This document shows, piece after piece, positions 49,729 through 60,366 of a stretch of DNA of 64,000 nt. Numbering within the stretch: the first letter of the stretch is position 1; each line of letters opens with the position of its first letter. The stretch is from Winogradskyella ludwigii (GTDB taxonomy: Bacteria > Bacteroidota > Bacteroidia > Flavobacteriales > Flavobacteriaceae): assembly GCF_013403985.1 (NCBI RefSeq), contig NZ_JABFDF010000006.1:186001-250000 (forward strand). Direction: 5' to 3'. A program made the translations under genes and the position numbers. The notes beneath the pieces were generated by a model. That model was given only the letters and a program-made list of their open reading frames with translations, was not told the origin of the DNA and made no database searches.

Positions 49729-50247
49729 TTATTGTTTAGTATAAATAAGAGTTAGATTTTTAGTTTCAATAATTTCTGTAAGATCACTATTATAAATCTT
49801 AACAGCATTCTCATAAACAGTAGTTAAGGTATCACTGTTTAATGTATAATTACGTTGAGAGATTTTTATTTTATTGTCTTCTATAACATTATATTCTGAG
49901 GCAAAACTGATAATACCATCCTTATCACAATCAACATCAATCCAGTAAGTGTTTGTAACTTCATCTTTAAAGTAAGTGACTGAAGTAGAAAATTCATTTC
50001 CGGAAAAAACAGTTCCATTACTTTCAAATGTTAGCGTTTCTAGCGTATTGCAGTTTATTTCCTGAATCAAATTAGTATTAAAGACTCCGTCTTCATTCAC
50101 ATCAAATGGAATATCTGCAGTTCGTGTTGTTAAACCCCAAACACCAACAATATCATATTCAGCACTTTCCGAGCATGATGTTGTAAACACCAACAAACAC
50201 AGAAGGAGATAAGTTATAGTTAAATTTTTATTTGTAAGAAATTCCAT
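49729..50247 (-). CDS. Hypothetical lipoprotein, lipocalin-like
   Basis: A 172-residue lipoprotein with a signal peptide to FTTSC (lipobox cysteine) followed by SESAEYDIVGVWGLTTRT, the start of a lipocalin-like barrel common in Bacteroidota. I used the ATG at 50247; a GTG one codon earlier is less likely. The rest is beta-rich (TLTFESNGTVFSGNEF, NKIKISQRNYTL). Function unknown. Its gene converges with the GNAT-like gene at the 61-bp palindrome. Confidence 0.75.
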   Translation of the reverse strand: MEFLTNKNLTITYLLLCLLVFTTSCSESAEYDIVGVWGLTTRTADIPFDVNEDGVFNTNLIQEINCNTLETLTFESNGTVFSGNEFSTSVTYFKDEVTNTYWIDVDCDKDGIISFASEYNVIEDNKIKISQRNYTLNSDTLTTVYENAVKIYNSDLTEIIETKNLTLIYTKQ

Positions 50248-50328
50248 CACTCAAATATAAAACGAAATCACTAAATAGAAAATTTTCACGTTATAAAGAC
50301 TATAAATAAGATTAGTAACACCTTAAGG

Positions 50329-51639
50329 CTATTTAAATCTAACTAAGCCGTCTTCGTCAATCTTGGTTAAGGTTACGTTCTGCAAGGTATTTACCAATTC
50401 TGGATTCCAAGGTGCTTTTACTTTAACATAGTTTTCTGTGAAGCCATGAATGTAACCCTCTTTATTTTCTCCTTCAAACAAAACTGTACGCTGCGTATCT
50501 AATTGGGTTTCATAAAATGCACGACGTTTTTTTGCAGATAAACCTCTTAACATTTTACTACGTTTAGCTCTTACATGGTTGGGCACAACATCATCCATTG
50601 CTGCTGCCTCTGTATTATCACGTTCAGAATATGTAAACACATGTAAATATGAAATATCTAACTCATTTAAAAAGTTATAAGTCTCAAGAAAGATCTCATT
50701 AGTTTCACCAGGGAAACCAACAATAACATCTACACCAATACAAGCATGTGGCATAACTTCTTTAATTTTTGAAACACGATCTACATACAATTCTTTCATG
50801 TAACGACGTTTCATCTTTTTAAGAATCTCATTACTTCCGCTCTGTAAAGGAATATGAAAATGTGGTACAAATGCTCTCGATTTAGAGACTAAATCTATAG
50901 TGTCGTTTTTTAAGAGATTGGGTTCTATAGAAGAAATTCTTAAACGTTCTATACCTTCAACTTTATCGAGTTCTGTAACTAAATCTAAAAAGGTATGTTC
51001 ATGTTTTTTATTTCCGAATTCACCTTTTCCGTAATCTCCAATATTAACACCTGTAAGTACAATTTCCTTGATACCTTGTTCTGCTATTTCCTTCGCATTC
51101 TGTAAAACATTAGTCATAGTATCACTACGAGAAATTCCTCTTGCCAATGGAATAGTACAATAGGTACATTTATAATCGCAACCGTCTTGAACCTTTAAAA
51201 ATGCTCTTGTTCTGTCTCCAATCGAATAACTACCAACATAGAAATCGGCTTCTTCAATTTCACAAGAATGCACTTCGCCAAAATCATTTTTAGTAAGATC
51301 GTTTAAGTAATCTGTTATCTTAAATTTTTCTGTGGCTCCTAAAACCAAATCCACACCATTAACATCTGCTAATTCTTCAGGTTTTAATTGGGCATAACAA
51401 CCAATTGCAGCCACAAAAGCATCAGGATTACTTTTCTGAGCCTGCTTTACAATCCTTTTAAAACGCTTATCTGCATTTTCGGTAACAGAACATGTATTTA
51501 TGACATAAATGTCTGCTGGTTCTTTAAAATCTACACGATCGAACCCTTCTTCTGTAAAACCTCTTGCTATTGTAGAGGTTTCAGAAAAATTAAGTTTACA
51601 ACCAAGTGTATAAAATGCGACTTTTTTTGTTGGATTCAT
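50329..51639 (-). CDS. mtaB: tRNA-t6A37 methylthiotransferase MtaB
   Basis: Radical SAM enzyme that adds a methylthio group to t6A37 of tRNA. A 436-residue protein: N-terminal UPF0004 domain (VAFYTLGCKLNFSETS, NTCSVTENADKRFKRIV, CYAQ) with three iron-sulphur cysteines, the radical-SAM cluster CDYKCTYC near residue 154, VLTGVNIGDYG, and a C-terminal TRAM domain. The lysine-containing KLNFSE/NTCSVT pattern marks MtaB rather than MiaB. It is divergent from the peptide-binding lipoprotein gene. Confidence 0.95.
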   Translation of the reverse strand: MNPTKKVAFYTLGCKLNFSETSTIARGFTEEGFDRVDFKEPADIYVINTCSVTENADKRFKRIVKQAQKSNPDAFVAAIGCYAQLKPEELADVNGVDLVLGATEKFKITDYLNDLTKNDFGEVHSCEIEEADFYVGSYSIGDRTRAFLKVQDGCDYKCTYCTIPLARGISRSDTMTNVLQNAKEIAEQGIKEIVLTGVNIGDYGKGEFGNKKHEHTFLDLVTELDKVEGIERLRISSIEPNLLKNDTIDLVSKSRAFVPHFHIPLQSGSNEILKKMKRRYMKELYVDRVSKIKEVMPHACIGVDVIVGFPGETNEIFLETYNFLNELDISYLHVFTYSERDNTEAAAMDDVVPNHVRAKRSKMLRGLSAKKRRAFYETQLDTQRTVLFEGENKEGYIHGFTENYVKVKAPWNPELVNTLQNVTLTKIDEDGLVRFK

Positions 51640-51684
51640 TCTTGTACTTTTACCAAGTTGGCAAATTTACAACATATAAGTTAT

Positions 51685-53301
51685 ATGCTAAAACTCACAC
51701 CATTCTTATTCCAAAGGCTACTTTACGGATCATTAATTTTGATGGTACTATCTTGTACTTCAAATGACAATTCTCAATCAAATCATCTCGTCTTTAAATA
51801 TAACGAACACAAAAATATAGGCTCATTAGATCCGGCCTTTTCTAAAGATTTGGCAGATATTTGGGCTACACACCAATTGTTTAACGGTTTAGTTCAGATG
51901 GACGATCAGCTAAATGTTAAACCGTCTATTGCAAAATCATGGACCATTACAGATAGTGCAAAAACATATACTTTTAATCTTAGAAAAGATGTATTTTTCC
52001 ATAAACATGAACTGTTTGGCAAAGATTCTACCAGAATTGCTAATGCATTAGATTTCGAATACAGTTTTAAAAGGTTAATTGATAAAACTGTAGCATCACC
52101 TGGAAGCTGGGTTTTAAATAAAGTAGACCGTTTTTATGCGGTTAATGATTCTGTTTTTCAAATTGAATTAAAACAACCTTTTCCTGCGTTTTTAGGTTTA
52201 TTGACCATGAAATATTGTTCTGTTGTTCCAAAAGAAATTGTAACACATTATGGTAATGACTTTAGATCTCACCCAATTGGCACTGGTCCTTTTAAATTTA
52301 AGCGTTGGGAAGAAAATTTAAAACTCGTTTTTAGACGAAACAATACTTATTTCGAAACAGACTCTAAAGGACAACAATTACCATATCTAGAAGCTATTGC
52401 TATTACATTTTTACCAGATAAACAAAGTGAATTTCTTCAATTTGCTCAAGGTAATATTGATTTTGTTTCTGGGTTAGATGGCTCTTACAAGGATGAAATT
52501 TTAACTACAGATGGAAAATTAAAACCTAAATACGCAGAAGACGTTAAAATGATTCGTGGTCCTTATTTAAACACCGAATATTTGGCTTTTTTCATGGAAT
52601 CTTCAGTCAATACTATTCAATCCTTAAAATTAAGGAAGGCGATTAATGTTGGCTTTGATCGAAATAAAATGATGACGTATTTACGAAATGGGATTGGTAT
52701 TCCTGCAAACGGCGGATTTATACCAAAAGGATTACCTGGTTATGATGCTACTATTGGGTTTCACTACCAACCCGAATTAGCCAAACAATTAGTAGCTGAA
52801 TTTAAAGCCGAAACAGGGATTAAAAATCCTAAAATCACGCTCACAACAACAAGTAACTATCTAAGTTTCTGTGAATTTATTCAACGTGAACTTCAAAAAA
52901 CAGGTTTAGTGGTTAATGTCGATGTTATACCTCCATCAAGTCTTAAAGATGCTAAAGCCAATGGCCAAGTCGATTTTTTTAGAGCGAGTTGGATTGCAGA
53001 TTATCCTGATGCTGAAAATTATTTATCTTTATATTACAGTAAGAATTTTGCTCCTAACGGTCCAAACTACACACATTTTAAAAGTGACAAATTCGACCAA
53101 ATGTATGAAGCAGCTTATTTGGAAACCGATCCTATTTTAAGAGCCCAACTTTATACTAAAATGGATTCGTTAATTATGGATTCTGCACCAATTGCACCTC
53201 TTTTTTATGATGAAGTGGTAAGATTTACTAGAAAAAATGTAAACGGATTAGGTATTAACGCAACAAATTTATTAGAAATAAAATCTGTTAAGAAGGATTA
53301 A
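51685..53301 (+). CDS. Peptide-type ABC solute-binding lipoprotein (family 5)
   Basis: A 538-residue substrate-binding protein. The start is the ATG at 51685: a longer frame beginning at 51388 lies wholly inside mtaB on the other strand and only adds a cysteine-rich, nonsensical extension. Signal peptide with lipobox (LILMVLSCTSN). The SBP-5 domain follows: YNEHKNIGSLDPAFSKDLADIWATHQLFNGLVQMDDQLNVKPSIAKSW, FNLRKDVFFHKH, HPIGTGPFKFKRW, LRKAINVGFDRNKMM, and the late WIADYPDAENYLSLYYSKNFAP. Oligopeptide or related substrates are usual. No permease gene is nearby. Confidence 0.93.
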   Translation: MLKLTPFLFQRLLYGSLILMVLSCTSNDNSQSNHLVFKYNEHKNIGSLDPAFSKDLADIWATHQLFNGLVQMDDQLNVKPSIAKSWTITDSAKTYTFNLRKDVFFHKHELFGKDSTRIANALDFEYSFKRLIDKTVASPGSWVLNKVDRFYAVNDSVFQIELKQPFPAFLGLLTMKYCSVVPKEIVTHYGNDFRSHPIGTGPFKFKRWEENLKLVFRRNNTYFETDSKGQQLPYLEAIAITFLPDKQSEFLQFAQGNIDFVSGLDGSYKDEILTTDGKLKPKYAEDVKMIRGPYLNTEYLAFFMESSVNTIQSLKLRKAINVGFDRNKMMTYLRNGIGIPANGGFIPKGLPGYDATIGFHYQPELAKQLVAEFKAETGIKNPKITLTTTSNYLSFCEFIQRELQKTGLVVNVDVIPPSSLKDAKANGQVDFFRASWIADYPDAENYLSLYYSKNFAPNGPNYTHFKSDKFDQMYEAAYLETDPILRAQLYTKMDSLIMDSAPIAPLFYDEVVRFTRKNVNGLGINATNLLEIKSVKKD

Positions 53302-53310
53302 AAACCTAAG

Positions 53311-54486
53311 TTAATTTCTTCTGTATTGTTTTGTTTCTTCAAAGACATGCTCTAAAATAGCAATATCATTAGCTGTAAACTCTTCTTTACGTCTTGCCAT
53401 AACCACCTTGGCAACCTCAAAAGCTTTATTTGTTTTATACGTTACAAATCCTTTACTGCCTCCCCAAGAAAAGCTTGGTACAAAATTTCTAGGAAAACCG
53501 CTTCCAAAAATATTAGCACTTACACCAACAACTGTACCTGTGTTAAACATGGTATTAATTCCGCATTTACTGTGATCTCCCATCATTAAGCCACAAAACT
53601 GCAATCCTGTTCTAGCAAAACCTTCCGTATTATAGTCCCAAAGTCTCACTTCTGCATAATTGTTTTTTAAATTACTATTGTTAGTATCTGCGCCAAGATT
53701 ACACCATTCACCAATAACTGAATTTCCTAAAAACCCATCATGCCCTTTATTAGAATATCCAAAAATAACAGCATTATTAACTTCTCCTCCCACTTTACTA
53801 TGAGGCCCAATAGTAGTTGGTCCATAGATTTTACTAGCCATTTTAAGGGTTGCATTATTACACAGTGCAAAAGGTCCTCTAACAATAGAGCCTTCCATAA
53901 CTTCTGCATTTCTACCAATATAAATAGGTCCTGAACTCGCGTTTAAGGTGGCAAAGTTTAAGGTGGCTCCTTTCTCTATAAAAATATGTTCAGGATTAAT
54001 AGTATTTATGGTTGCTGGAATTGGCTCTGACTGCCTGTCTTTTGTTATTAAGTTAAAATCGTCAATAATAGCTTCACCATTCTTAGAGAAAATATCCCAA
54101 GTATGTTCTATTTTTAAAATATCATTGTCAAACTCTATGGCTTCAAATGTTGAAAAGTCGCTAACTTCTTCTCCTTCTTTGATAAAAAAAGCAATAACAT
54201 CTTCACCTTTAAAAAGTGCTTGATTATGGCTTAAATTTTTCACAAACGCTATCACTTCAACATTAGGTAAAAAAGACGCATTAATCATAATGTTCTCCTC
54301 CATTTCTACCATAGGAAACTTATCTGCTAGATAATCTTCTGTAACCGTTGTTGTAGTGTATTCTAGATAAGACTCCCATTTTTGACGAATGGTTAAAATA
54401 CCAACTCTAATATCTGCAACAGGTCTTGTAAAAGTAAATGGCAATAAGTTATTACGAGAAGGACCATCAAATAATATATAGTTCAT
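53311..54486 (-). CDS. GlmU-like putative sugar nucleotidyltransferase
   Basis: A 391-residue protein with an N-terminal nucleotidyltransferase-like domain (YILFDGPSRNNLLPFTFTRPVADIRVGILTIRQKW) and a C-terminal left-handed beta-helix of hexapeptide repeats (from IFIEKGATLNFATLNASSGPIYIGRNAEV on, including GPHSKVGGEVNNAVIFGYSNKGHDGFLGNSVIGEW). This is the Bacteroidota-specific GlmU-like family. The N-terminal domain lacks the standard GlmU pyrophosphorylase motif LAAGxGTRM, so its donor is unknown. Converges with the binding-protein gene. Confidence 0.85.
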   Translation of the reverse strand: MNYILFDGPSRNNLLPFTFTRPVADIRVGILTIRQKWESYLEYTTTTVTEDYLADKFPMVEMEENIMINASFLPNVEVIAFVKNLSHNQALFKGEDVIAFFIKEGEEVSDFSTFEAIEFDNDILKIEHTWDIFSKNGEAIIDDFNLITKDRQSEPIPATINTINPEHIFIEKGATLNFATLNASSGPIYIGRNAEVMEGSIVRGPFALCNNATLKMASKIYGPTTIGPHSKVGGEVNNAVIFGYSNKGHDGFLGNSVIGEWCNLGADTNNSNLKNNYAEVRLWDYNTEGFARTGLQFCGLMMGDHSKCGINTMFNTGTVVGVSANIFGSGFPRNFVPSFSWGGSKGFVTYKTNKAFEVAKVVMARRKEEFTANDIAILEHVFEETKQYRRN

Positions 54487-54576
54487 TATATCTAGAATTA
54501 AAGTTTGCAGCTAGAAGATTATCTTCTAAAATTCAACATTTTTTATAATATCAAAAATAGCATAAATGCCTAAAAT

Positions 54577-54608
54577 AAAAAAGCCTTTCTGATAACAGAA
54601 AGGCTTTT
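54577..54608 (-). terminator. Rho-independent terminator of the L31 gene
   Basis: AAAAGCCTTTCTG and CAGAAAGGCTTTT (54579-54591 and 54596-54608) pair across a 4-base loop, with a T run on the minus strand. It lies 22 bases past the L31 stop. Confidence 0.9.
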
Positions 54609-54630
54609 AATATGTATTAAGACGCAAAGT

Positions 54631-54882
54631 TTATTTTTTAAACTTAGCATATTTGTTTTTGAACTTGTCAATACGACCAGCTGTATCTACTAATTTAGAT
54701 TTACCAGTGTAAAAAGGATGAGAGGTTCTAGAAATCTCCAATTTTACTAATGGATATTCAGTACCATCTACATCGATAGTTTCATTTGTATCTGCTGTAG
54801 ACTTTGTTAAAAAAACGTCTTCGTTAGACATATCTTTAAATGCTACTACTCTATAATTTTCTGGATGTGTTCCTGCTTTCAT
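54631..54882 (-). CDS. rpmE2: 50S ribosomal protein L31, type B
   Basis: An 83-residue L31 ([24 protein letters not shown] ... [31 protein letters not shown]). It has no CxxC zinc motif, which makes it the type B (C-minus) form. Start is the ATG at 54882; a GTG one codon earlier is not preferred. L31 bridges the two ribosomal subunits. It is a single-gene unit with its own terminator. Confidence 0.96.
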   Translation of the reverse strand: MKAGTHPENYRVVAFKDMSNEDVFLTKSTADTNETIDVDGTEYPLVKLEISRTSHPFYTGKSKLVDTAGRIDKFKNKYAKFKK

Positions 54883-55030
54883 CACTAAATGCTTTAAATG
54901 TATTCGATTTTTCGAGGTGCAAATTTAATCATTTTTTATAAATCTACAATCTTTTTGGTGTTTTTTATTTAACGAATGTATGTAACATTTCCTTAACTTT
55001 GACTACTAATTAGAAAAACCAATCAAAATT

Positions 55031-55561
55031 ATGGAAAAATCTTTAAAATCTACAGCTATCAATTATGGTGTAATGCTAGGTGTCATAAACTCAGCCGTTC
55101 TAGTAGCAATATATACCATGAATCCAGAATTATTTCTTGCACCATGGCTCGGAATAATATTATTTTTCATGACCATTGTATTCGGAATTATAGCATCAAT
55201 AAAAGCAAAATCAATTCTCAAAGGCTTTATATCTTTGAAAGATGCTTTTGCAGCTTATTTTATAACAGTAGCGATTGGAAGTTTATTTGCTATACTATTA
55301 ACCGCTTTATTATTTTCAGTTATTGATGTAGAAACTGGGCAATTTTTAAATGAAAGATTAATAGAAATGAGTATAGAAACACTAGAAAGTTTAGGAATGT
55401 CTCAATCTGTTATTGATGAAAGTATCCAGAAAGCTGCAGAAATAGATAACTTCTCTTTTGGCACACAAATACAATCTTACTTTGTAAGACTCGTTATTTA
55501 TTGCATATTTGGACTAATTAGCTCTTTAATATTAAGAAGAAATGATCCTAACGCAGCTTAA
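55031..55561 (+). CDS. DUF4199 membrane protein
   Basis: A 176-residue protein with four hydrophobic helices (about residues 12-30, 38-55, 70-100 and 150-170) matching DUF4199: ATG start, MEKSLKSTAINYGVMLGVINSAVLVAIY, and the family's SIKAKSILKGFISLKDAFAAYF. Such proteins precede glycosyltransferase family 2 genes in many Bacteroidota, as here (45 bases apart). Probably an accessory factor of the following glycosyltransferase. Confidence 0.9.
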   Translation: MEKSLKSTAINYGVMLGVINSAVLVAIYTMNPELFLAPWLGIILFFMTIVFGIIASIKAKSILKGFISLKDAFAAYFITVAIGSLFAILLTALLFSVIDVETGQFLNERLIEMSIETLESLGMSQSVIDESIQKAAEIDNFSFGTQIQSYFVRLVIYCIFGLISSLILRRNDPNAA

Positions 55562-55605
55562 ATAATTTCTCTATTTTTGAAATTTAGAAATTACACCAAA
55601 ACTCT

Positions 55606-56556
55606 ATGGATATATCAGTAGTAATACCACTACTTAACGAACGCGACTCTTTAAAAGAATTACATGATTGGATTGTGTCTGTGATGCTATCCAATCAATT
55701 TTCTTATGAAATCTTGTTTATAGACGATGGAAGCACTGATAAATCTTGGCAAATTATTTCTGAACTTGGAGACATAAATCCAAAAGTTAAAGGCATTAGA
55801 TTCTTAAAAAACTTTGGGAAATCTCAAGCTTTACATGCTGGTTTTGCAAAAGCAGAAGGTGATGTGGTTATTACCATGGATGCAGATTTACAGGATAATC
55901 CTGAAGAAATCCCAGAACTCTTCAGAATGATTAACGAAGAAAAATACGATCTTGTTTCTGGTTGGAAAAAGAAACGTTACGATTCTTATTTTTCTAAAAA
56001 TTTACCTTCAAAATTGTTTAATTGGGCAGCAAGACGCACATCTGGTGTTACACTAAATGATTTTAATTGCGGCTTAAAAGCTTACAGCAATACCGTTGTA
56101 AAACATATTGATGTCTATGGCGAAATGCATCGCTACATTCCTGTTTTAGCTAAAAATGCAGGATTCACCAATATTGGCGAAAAAGTAGTACAACACCAAG
56201 CACGTAAATATGGCCATACAAAATTTGGTATGAATCGTTTTGTAAACGGTTTTTTAGACCTTATTACCATTTGGTTTATTTCTCATTTTGGAAAAAGACC
56301 AATGCATTTATTTGGCGCCCTTGGAGTCATTATGTTTATTATTGGCTTCGGTTTTTCGTTTTATTTAGGCATAGATAAATTATTTTTAAATCCAACAGGA
56401 CGCCTTATTACAGATAGACCACAATTTTACATTGCACTATCTACCATGATTATAGGCTCGCAATTCTTCATTGCTGGCTTTTTAGGAGAACTTATTTTAC
56501 GATCAAACCGACAGCAGCAACGTTATTTTATTAAAGAAAATTTGAATTTAGCTTAA
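55606..56556 (+). CDS. Membrane glycosyltransferase family 2 (DPMS/GtrB-like)
   Basis: A 316-residue GT2 enzyme: DISVVIPLLNERDSLKELHDWI, LFIDDGSTDKSWQII, MDADLQDNPEEIPELF (the DxD metal-binding motif) and QLRRxY-like acceptor region, then two C-terminal transmembrane helices (about residues 235-255 and 275-300). It would transfer a sugar from a nucleotide donor onto a lipid carrier such as undecaprenyl phosphate. Pairs with the DUF4199 gene. Confidence 0.92.
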   Translation: MDISVVIPLLNERDSLKELHDWIVSVMLSNQFSYEILFIDDGSTDKSWQIISELGDINPKVKGIRFLKNFGKSQALHAGFAKAEGDVVITMDADLQDNPEEIPELFRMINEEKYDLVSGWKKKRYDSYFSKNLPSKLFNWAARRTSGVTLNDFNCGLKAYSNTVVKHIDVYGEMHRYIPVLAKNAGFTNIGEKVVQHQARKYGHTKFGMNRFVNGFLDLITIWFISHFGKRPMHLFGALGVIMFIIGFGFSFYLGIDKLFLNPTGRLITDRPQFYIALSTMIIGSQFFIAGFLGELILRSNRQQQRYFIKENLNLA

Positions 56557-56647
56557 CTCCTAGAATTTATAGTCTAGTTAGTCGGTTTCAAATTTCGAAT
56601 TGTTTATTTTTGTTTAACATTTTTATTGACTACAAATACATATACCC

Positions 56648-58375
56648 ATGATACATATAAAGCCAGAAATTTTAGAGCGTGTAAATGCTTGGTTAACTCC
56701 AACTTTTGATGCAGACTCTCAGCAACAAATAAAAGATATGATCGCTTCTAACCCAAAAGAGCTAGAGGAAAGTTTTTATAAAGATCTAGAATTTGGAACT
56801 GGTGGAATGCGTGGTGTTATGGGATTGGGTACTAACCGCATTAACAAATATACACTAGGAAAAAACACACAAGGTTTAAGTAACTACTTAAAAGAATCAT
56901 TTCCTAACGAAGAATTAAAAGTGGCCATTGCTTACGATTGTAGACACAACAGTAGCACTTTTGGTAAATTAGTTGCCGATGTGTTTTCTGCTAATGGTAT
57001 TAAAGTTTACTTATTTGAAGAATTAAGACCTACACCAGAATTATCATTTGCATTAAAACATTTAAACTGCCATTGTGGTATTGTACTAACAGCATCTCAT
57101 AACCCACCAGAATACAATGGATATAAAGTATACTGGCAAGATGGAGGACAATTAGTTCCGCCTCAAGATTCAGGTGTTATTGGTGAAATAAATAGATTAG
57201 ATTACTCAGAAATTAAGTTTGAAGCAAATTCAGATTTAATTCAATATATAGGAAAAGATGTTGATGATGTCTTTATTGATGCGTCTGTAAAAAATGGAAG
57301 TTTTGACACGTCTGAAGCGGCTAGACAAGCTTTAAACATTGTGTTTACATCTTTACACGGAACATCAATTACAGCGATACCAGAAACCTTAAAACGTGCT
57401 GGTTATACAAATGTTAATATTGTTGAAGAACAACGTGTACCTAATGGAGATTTCCCAACTGTAGTATCTCCAAACCCAGAAGAGCCTGAAGCTTTAAAAA
57501 TGGCTATTGAATTGGCAAAAAAAGTAGATGGAGATATCGTAATTGGTACAGATCCGGATTGTGACCGTTTAGGTGTTGTAGTTAGAAATTTAGAAAATGA
57601 ATTGGTAATTCTTAACGGAAACCAAACCATGATTTTAATGACTAACTTTTTATTAAAACAATGGAAAAAATCAGGAAACATAAATGGTAATCAATTTGTA
57701 GGTTCTACAATTGTGTCTACTCCAATGATGACGGTTTTAGCAAATGCATATGATGTAGAATGTAAAATTGGTTTAACCGGTTTTAAATGGATTGCTAAAA
57801 TGATTAAAGATTTCCCAACCATGGACTTTATTGGTGGTGGAGAAGAAAGTTTTGGTTTTATGGTTGGCGATTTTGTTCGTGATAAAGATGCTGTTACTTC
57901 TACCCTTTTAGCTATAGAAATTGCTGCACAAGCAAAAGAAAAAGGCAAAACCATGTACCAAGAGTTAATTGATTTATACGTTGAGCATGGCTTTTTTAAA
58001 GAACGTTTAGTGTCTTTAACTAAAAAAGGAATTGAAGGTGCGCAAGAAATCAAACAAATGATGGTTGATGCCAGAGAAAATCCGTTAAAAGAAATTAATG
58101 GTGAAAAAGTGGTTTTAATTGAAGACTACCAATTATCCATTTCTAAAAATCTTCAAAGTGATGAAGAAACGACTATCGATATTCCTAAATCTAATGTATT
58201 AATTTACTATACAGAAAATGGAAGTAAAATAGCTTTAAGACCTAGTGGTACTGAGCCTAAAATAAAATTCTATATTAGCGTTAACACAGAATTAGACAAT
58301 TCGTCAGACTTTGCAGCAACGGAACAGTTGTTGGAAAATAGAATTGACGATATCCTCAAGGATATGAATTTGTAA
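56648..58375 (+). CDS. Phosphoglucomutase/phosphomannomutase-type phosphosugar mutase
   Basis: A 575-residue alpha-D-phosphohexomutase: [20 protein letters not shown], active-site serine in [22 protein letters not shown] near residue 149, metal loop [10 protein letters not shown], sugar-binding GGGEESFGF, and phosphate-binding [12 protein letters not shown]. The fungal-type long form interconverts glucose-1- and glucose-6-phosphate (or mannose). It ends three bases before an ABC exporter gene and probably shares its transcript. Confidence 0.96.
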   Translation: MIHIKPEILERVNAWLTPTFDADSQQQIKDMIASNPKELEESFYKDLEFGTGGMRGVMGLGTNRINKYTLGKNTQGLSNYLKESFPNEELKVAIAYDCRHNSSTFGKLVADVFSANGIKVYLFEELRPTPELSFALKHLNCHCGIVLTASHNPPEYNGYKVYWQDGGQLVPPQDSGVIGEINRLDYSEIKFEANSDLIQYIGKDVDDVFIDASVKNGSFDTSEAARQALNIVFTSLHGTSITAIPETLKRAGYTNVNIVEEQRVPNGDFPTVVSPNPEEPEALKMAIELAKKVDGDIVIGTDPDCDRLGVVVRNLENELVILNGNQTMILMTNFLLKQWKKSGNINGNQFVGSTIVSTPMMTVLANAYDVECKIGLTGFKWIAKMIKDFPTMDFIGGGEESFGFMVGDFVRDKDAVTSTLLAIEIAAQAKEKGKTMYQELIDLYVEHGFFKERLVSLTKKGIEGAQEIKQMMVDARENPLKEINGEKVVLIEDYQLSISKNLQSDEETTIDIPKSNVLIYYTENGSKIALRPSGTEPKIKFYISVNTELDNSSDFAATEQLLENRIDDILKDMNL

Positions 58376-58378
58376 TTA

Positions 58379-60214
58379 ATGGATTATATAAAAAAGTTAT
58401 CTAGGTTTATTGTTCCGTATAAGAAATATGCATATTTAAATATTTTCTTCAACATTTTATACGCACTTTTCGGAACATTATCATTTGTTTCATTAATGCC
58501 TATGTTGAGGGTTTTGCTAAAAACAGCGGAGCCCATTGCTATAAAACCGCTGAAAGCTAATTATGATGGAATTCTAGAATATAAAGATTATTTAGAAGAT
58601 TCGTTAAACTTTTTCATTACCCAAAAGATAGAAGCAGACGGTCAATATAGTGTCTTGATTATCATGATCTGTTTTGTAATCGCTACTTTTTTACTAAAAA
58701 ATGCAGCTGGATACTTCTCTAATTTCTTTCTTGCCTATTTAAGAAATGGTATTTTAAAAGATATTAGAAATGAGCTATATAATAAAACGGTTAGCCTTCC
58801 TTTGTCTTATTTTTCAGAAAAAAGAAAAGGAGATATTATAGCAAGAATATCAGGAGATGTAAATGAAATTCAAAATTCATTATTAGCTATTTTAGAATTA
58901 CTTGTTAGGGAACCACTAACCATTATTTTTACAATAGTTGTGATGTTTACGATAAGTATTAAACTCACCATTTTTGTGTTCATATTTATACCAATTTCAG
59001 GTATCATTATTTCTCGAATTGGTAAAAGTTTAAAAAAACGTTCTAAGCGTGTGCAAGAAGAAAACGGAGCATTTCTTTCTGTTTTAGATGAAACCTTGAA
59101 CGGATTAAAAGTGATTAAAGGATTTAATGCTGAAGATAAGTTTAATTCAACATTTAAAAAATCGACATCAAGATTATTCAAATTTGCTAATGATTTAGCC
59201 CATAGACAGAATTTAGCTTCACCTACCTCCGAGTTTTTAGGTATCGTTGTTATCTCGGTTATTTTGCTATATGGAGGACAAATGGTGTTAGTAGAACAGA
59301 CTTTAACATCTGATGAATTTATTACCTATATGGCTCTTGCTTATAATATATTAACACCAGCAAAAGCTATAAGTAAAGCCACCTATAAAGTAAAATCTGC
59401 AAATGCTTCTGCAGACCGTGTATTAGAAATTCTAAATACAGAATCTACTATAAAAGATCCAATAGACAGTAAAGCCAAAACAGACTTTCAATCTGAACTT
59501 AAATTAAATAATATTTCCTTTAAGTATGCAGATGATCTGGTTCTAAAAAACTTTTCATTGAATGTTCCTAAAGGCAAAAGTGTAGCTTTAGTTGGACAAT
59601 CTGGTAGTGGAAAAAGTACTATTGCAAATTTAGTAACACGATTTTATGATGTTAACGAAGGTAATATTACTATTGATGGAGATGATATTAAAGATATAAC
59701 CAAAAAATCACTTCGAAGTTTAATGGGCTTAGTAACCCAAGATTCTATTTTGTTTAATGACACTGTAGCAAATAATCTTAAAGTTGGTAAAGAAAATGCT
59801 ACAGATGAAGAAATAATCGAAGCCTTAAAAATTGCCAATGCTTGGGAATTTGTAAAAGACTTACCGAATGGAGTTGATACAAATATTGGAGACTCTGGAG
59901 GTAAATTATCTGGAGGACAGAAACAGCGTTTAAGTATTGCGAGAGCTGTGCTTAAAAACCCGCCAATCATGATTTTAGACGAAGCAACCTCAGCGTTAGA
60001 TACTGAAAGTGAACGTTTAGTTCAAGATGCTCTAGAGAATATGATGAAAAACAGAACCTCTATTATCATTGCGCATAGATTATCTACAATTCAAAATGCT
60101 AATGAAATTATAGTTATGAATAAAGGTGAAATTGCAGAGCAAGGTACACATAGCGAGCTTATTGCTAAGAATGGTGTTTACAAGAAGTTAGTAGACATGC
60201 AGAGTTTTGAATAA
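58379..60214 (+). CDS. ABC exporter, fused permease and ATPase (MsbA-like)
   Basis: A 611-residue half transporter with six transmembrane helices in the first 330 residues and an ATPase domain after that: Walker A VGQSGSGKST near residue 407, signature LSGGQKQRLSIARAV, Walker B IMILDEATSALD, and switch histidine IAHRLSTIQ. This layout is that of lipid or drug exporters (MsbA-type). Substrate unknown; lipid export is the common role in this group. Starts three bases after the mutase stop. Confidence 0.93.
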   Translation: MDYIKKLSRFIVPYKKYAYLNIFFNILYALFGTLSFVSLMPMLRVLLKTAEPIAIKPLKANYDGILEYKDYLEDSLNFFITQKIEADGQYSVLIIMICFVIATFLLKNAAGYFSNFFLAYLRNGILKDIRNELYNKTVSLPLSYFSEKRKGDIIARISGDVNEIQNSLLAILELLVREPLTIIFTIVVMFTISIKLTIFVFIFIPISGIIISRIGKSLKKRSKRVQEENGAFLSVLDETLNGLKVIKGFNAEDKFNSTFKKSTSRLFKFANDLAHRQNLASPTSEFLGIVVISVILLYGGQMVLVEQTLTSDEFITYMALAYNILTPAKAISKATYKVKSANASADRVLEILNTESTIKDPIDSKAKTDFQSELKLNNISFKYADDLVLKNFSLNVPKGKSVALVGQSGSGKSTIANLVTRFYDVNEGNITIDGDDIKDITKKSLRSLMGLVTQDSILFNDTVANNLKVGKENATDEEIIEALKIANAWEFVKDLPNGVDTNIGDSGGKLSGGQKQRLSIARAVLKNPPIMILDEATSALDTESERLVQDALENMMKNRTSIIIAHRLSTIQNANEIIVMNKGEIAEQGTHSELIAKNGVYKKLVDMQSFE

Positions 60215-60331
60215 TTTTTGAATTATAAAAATTAATTATTACACTATCTGCTCACTTTAACTCTATTTAGTAATAAAAATTAAGAGTCAATTATAGACTT
60301 GAAATTGAGTTCCAAAAGCACTATATAAAAC

Positions 60332-60366
60332 AAAAAAGGATGTATATAATTATACATCCTTTTTTA
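60332..60366 (+). terminator. Rho-independent terminator after the ABC exporter
   Basis: AAAAAAGGATGTATA and TATACATCCTTTTTT (60332-60346 and 60351-60365) are perfect 15-base arms around TAAT. It lies about 120 bases past the exporter stop. The rest of the 390-base gap up to the sigma factor gene holds one small inverted repeat (TATCAG/CTGATA near 60374-60395) and no gene I can support. Confidence 0.9.

Noticed and set aside
51388..51684. A longer open frame before the peptide-binding lipoprotein
   Set aside because: It lies opposite mtaB, encodes a cysteine-rich nonsense stretch and ends before the real lipobox signal peptide. The ATG at 51685 gives a normal start.
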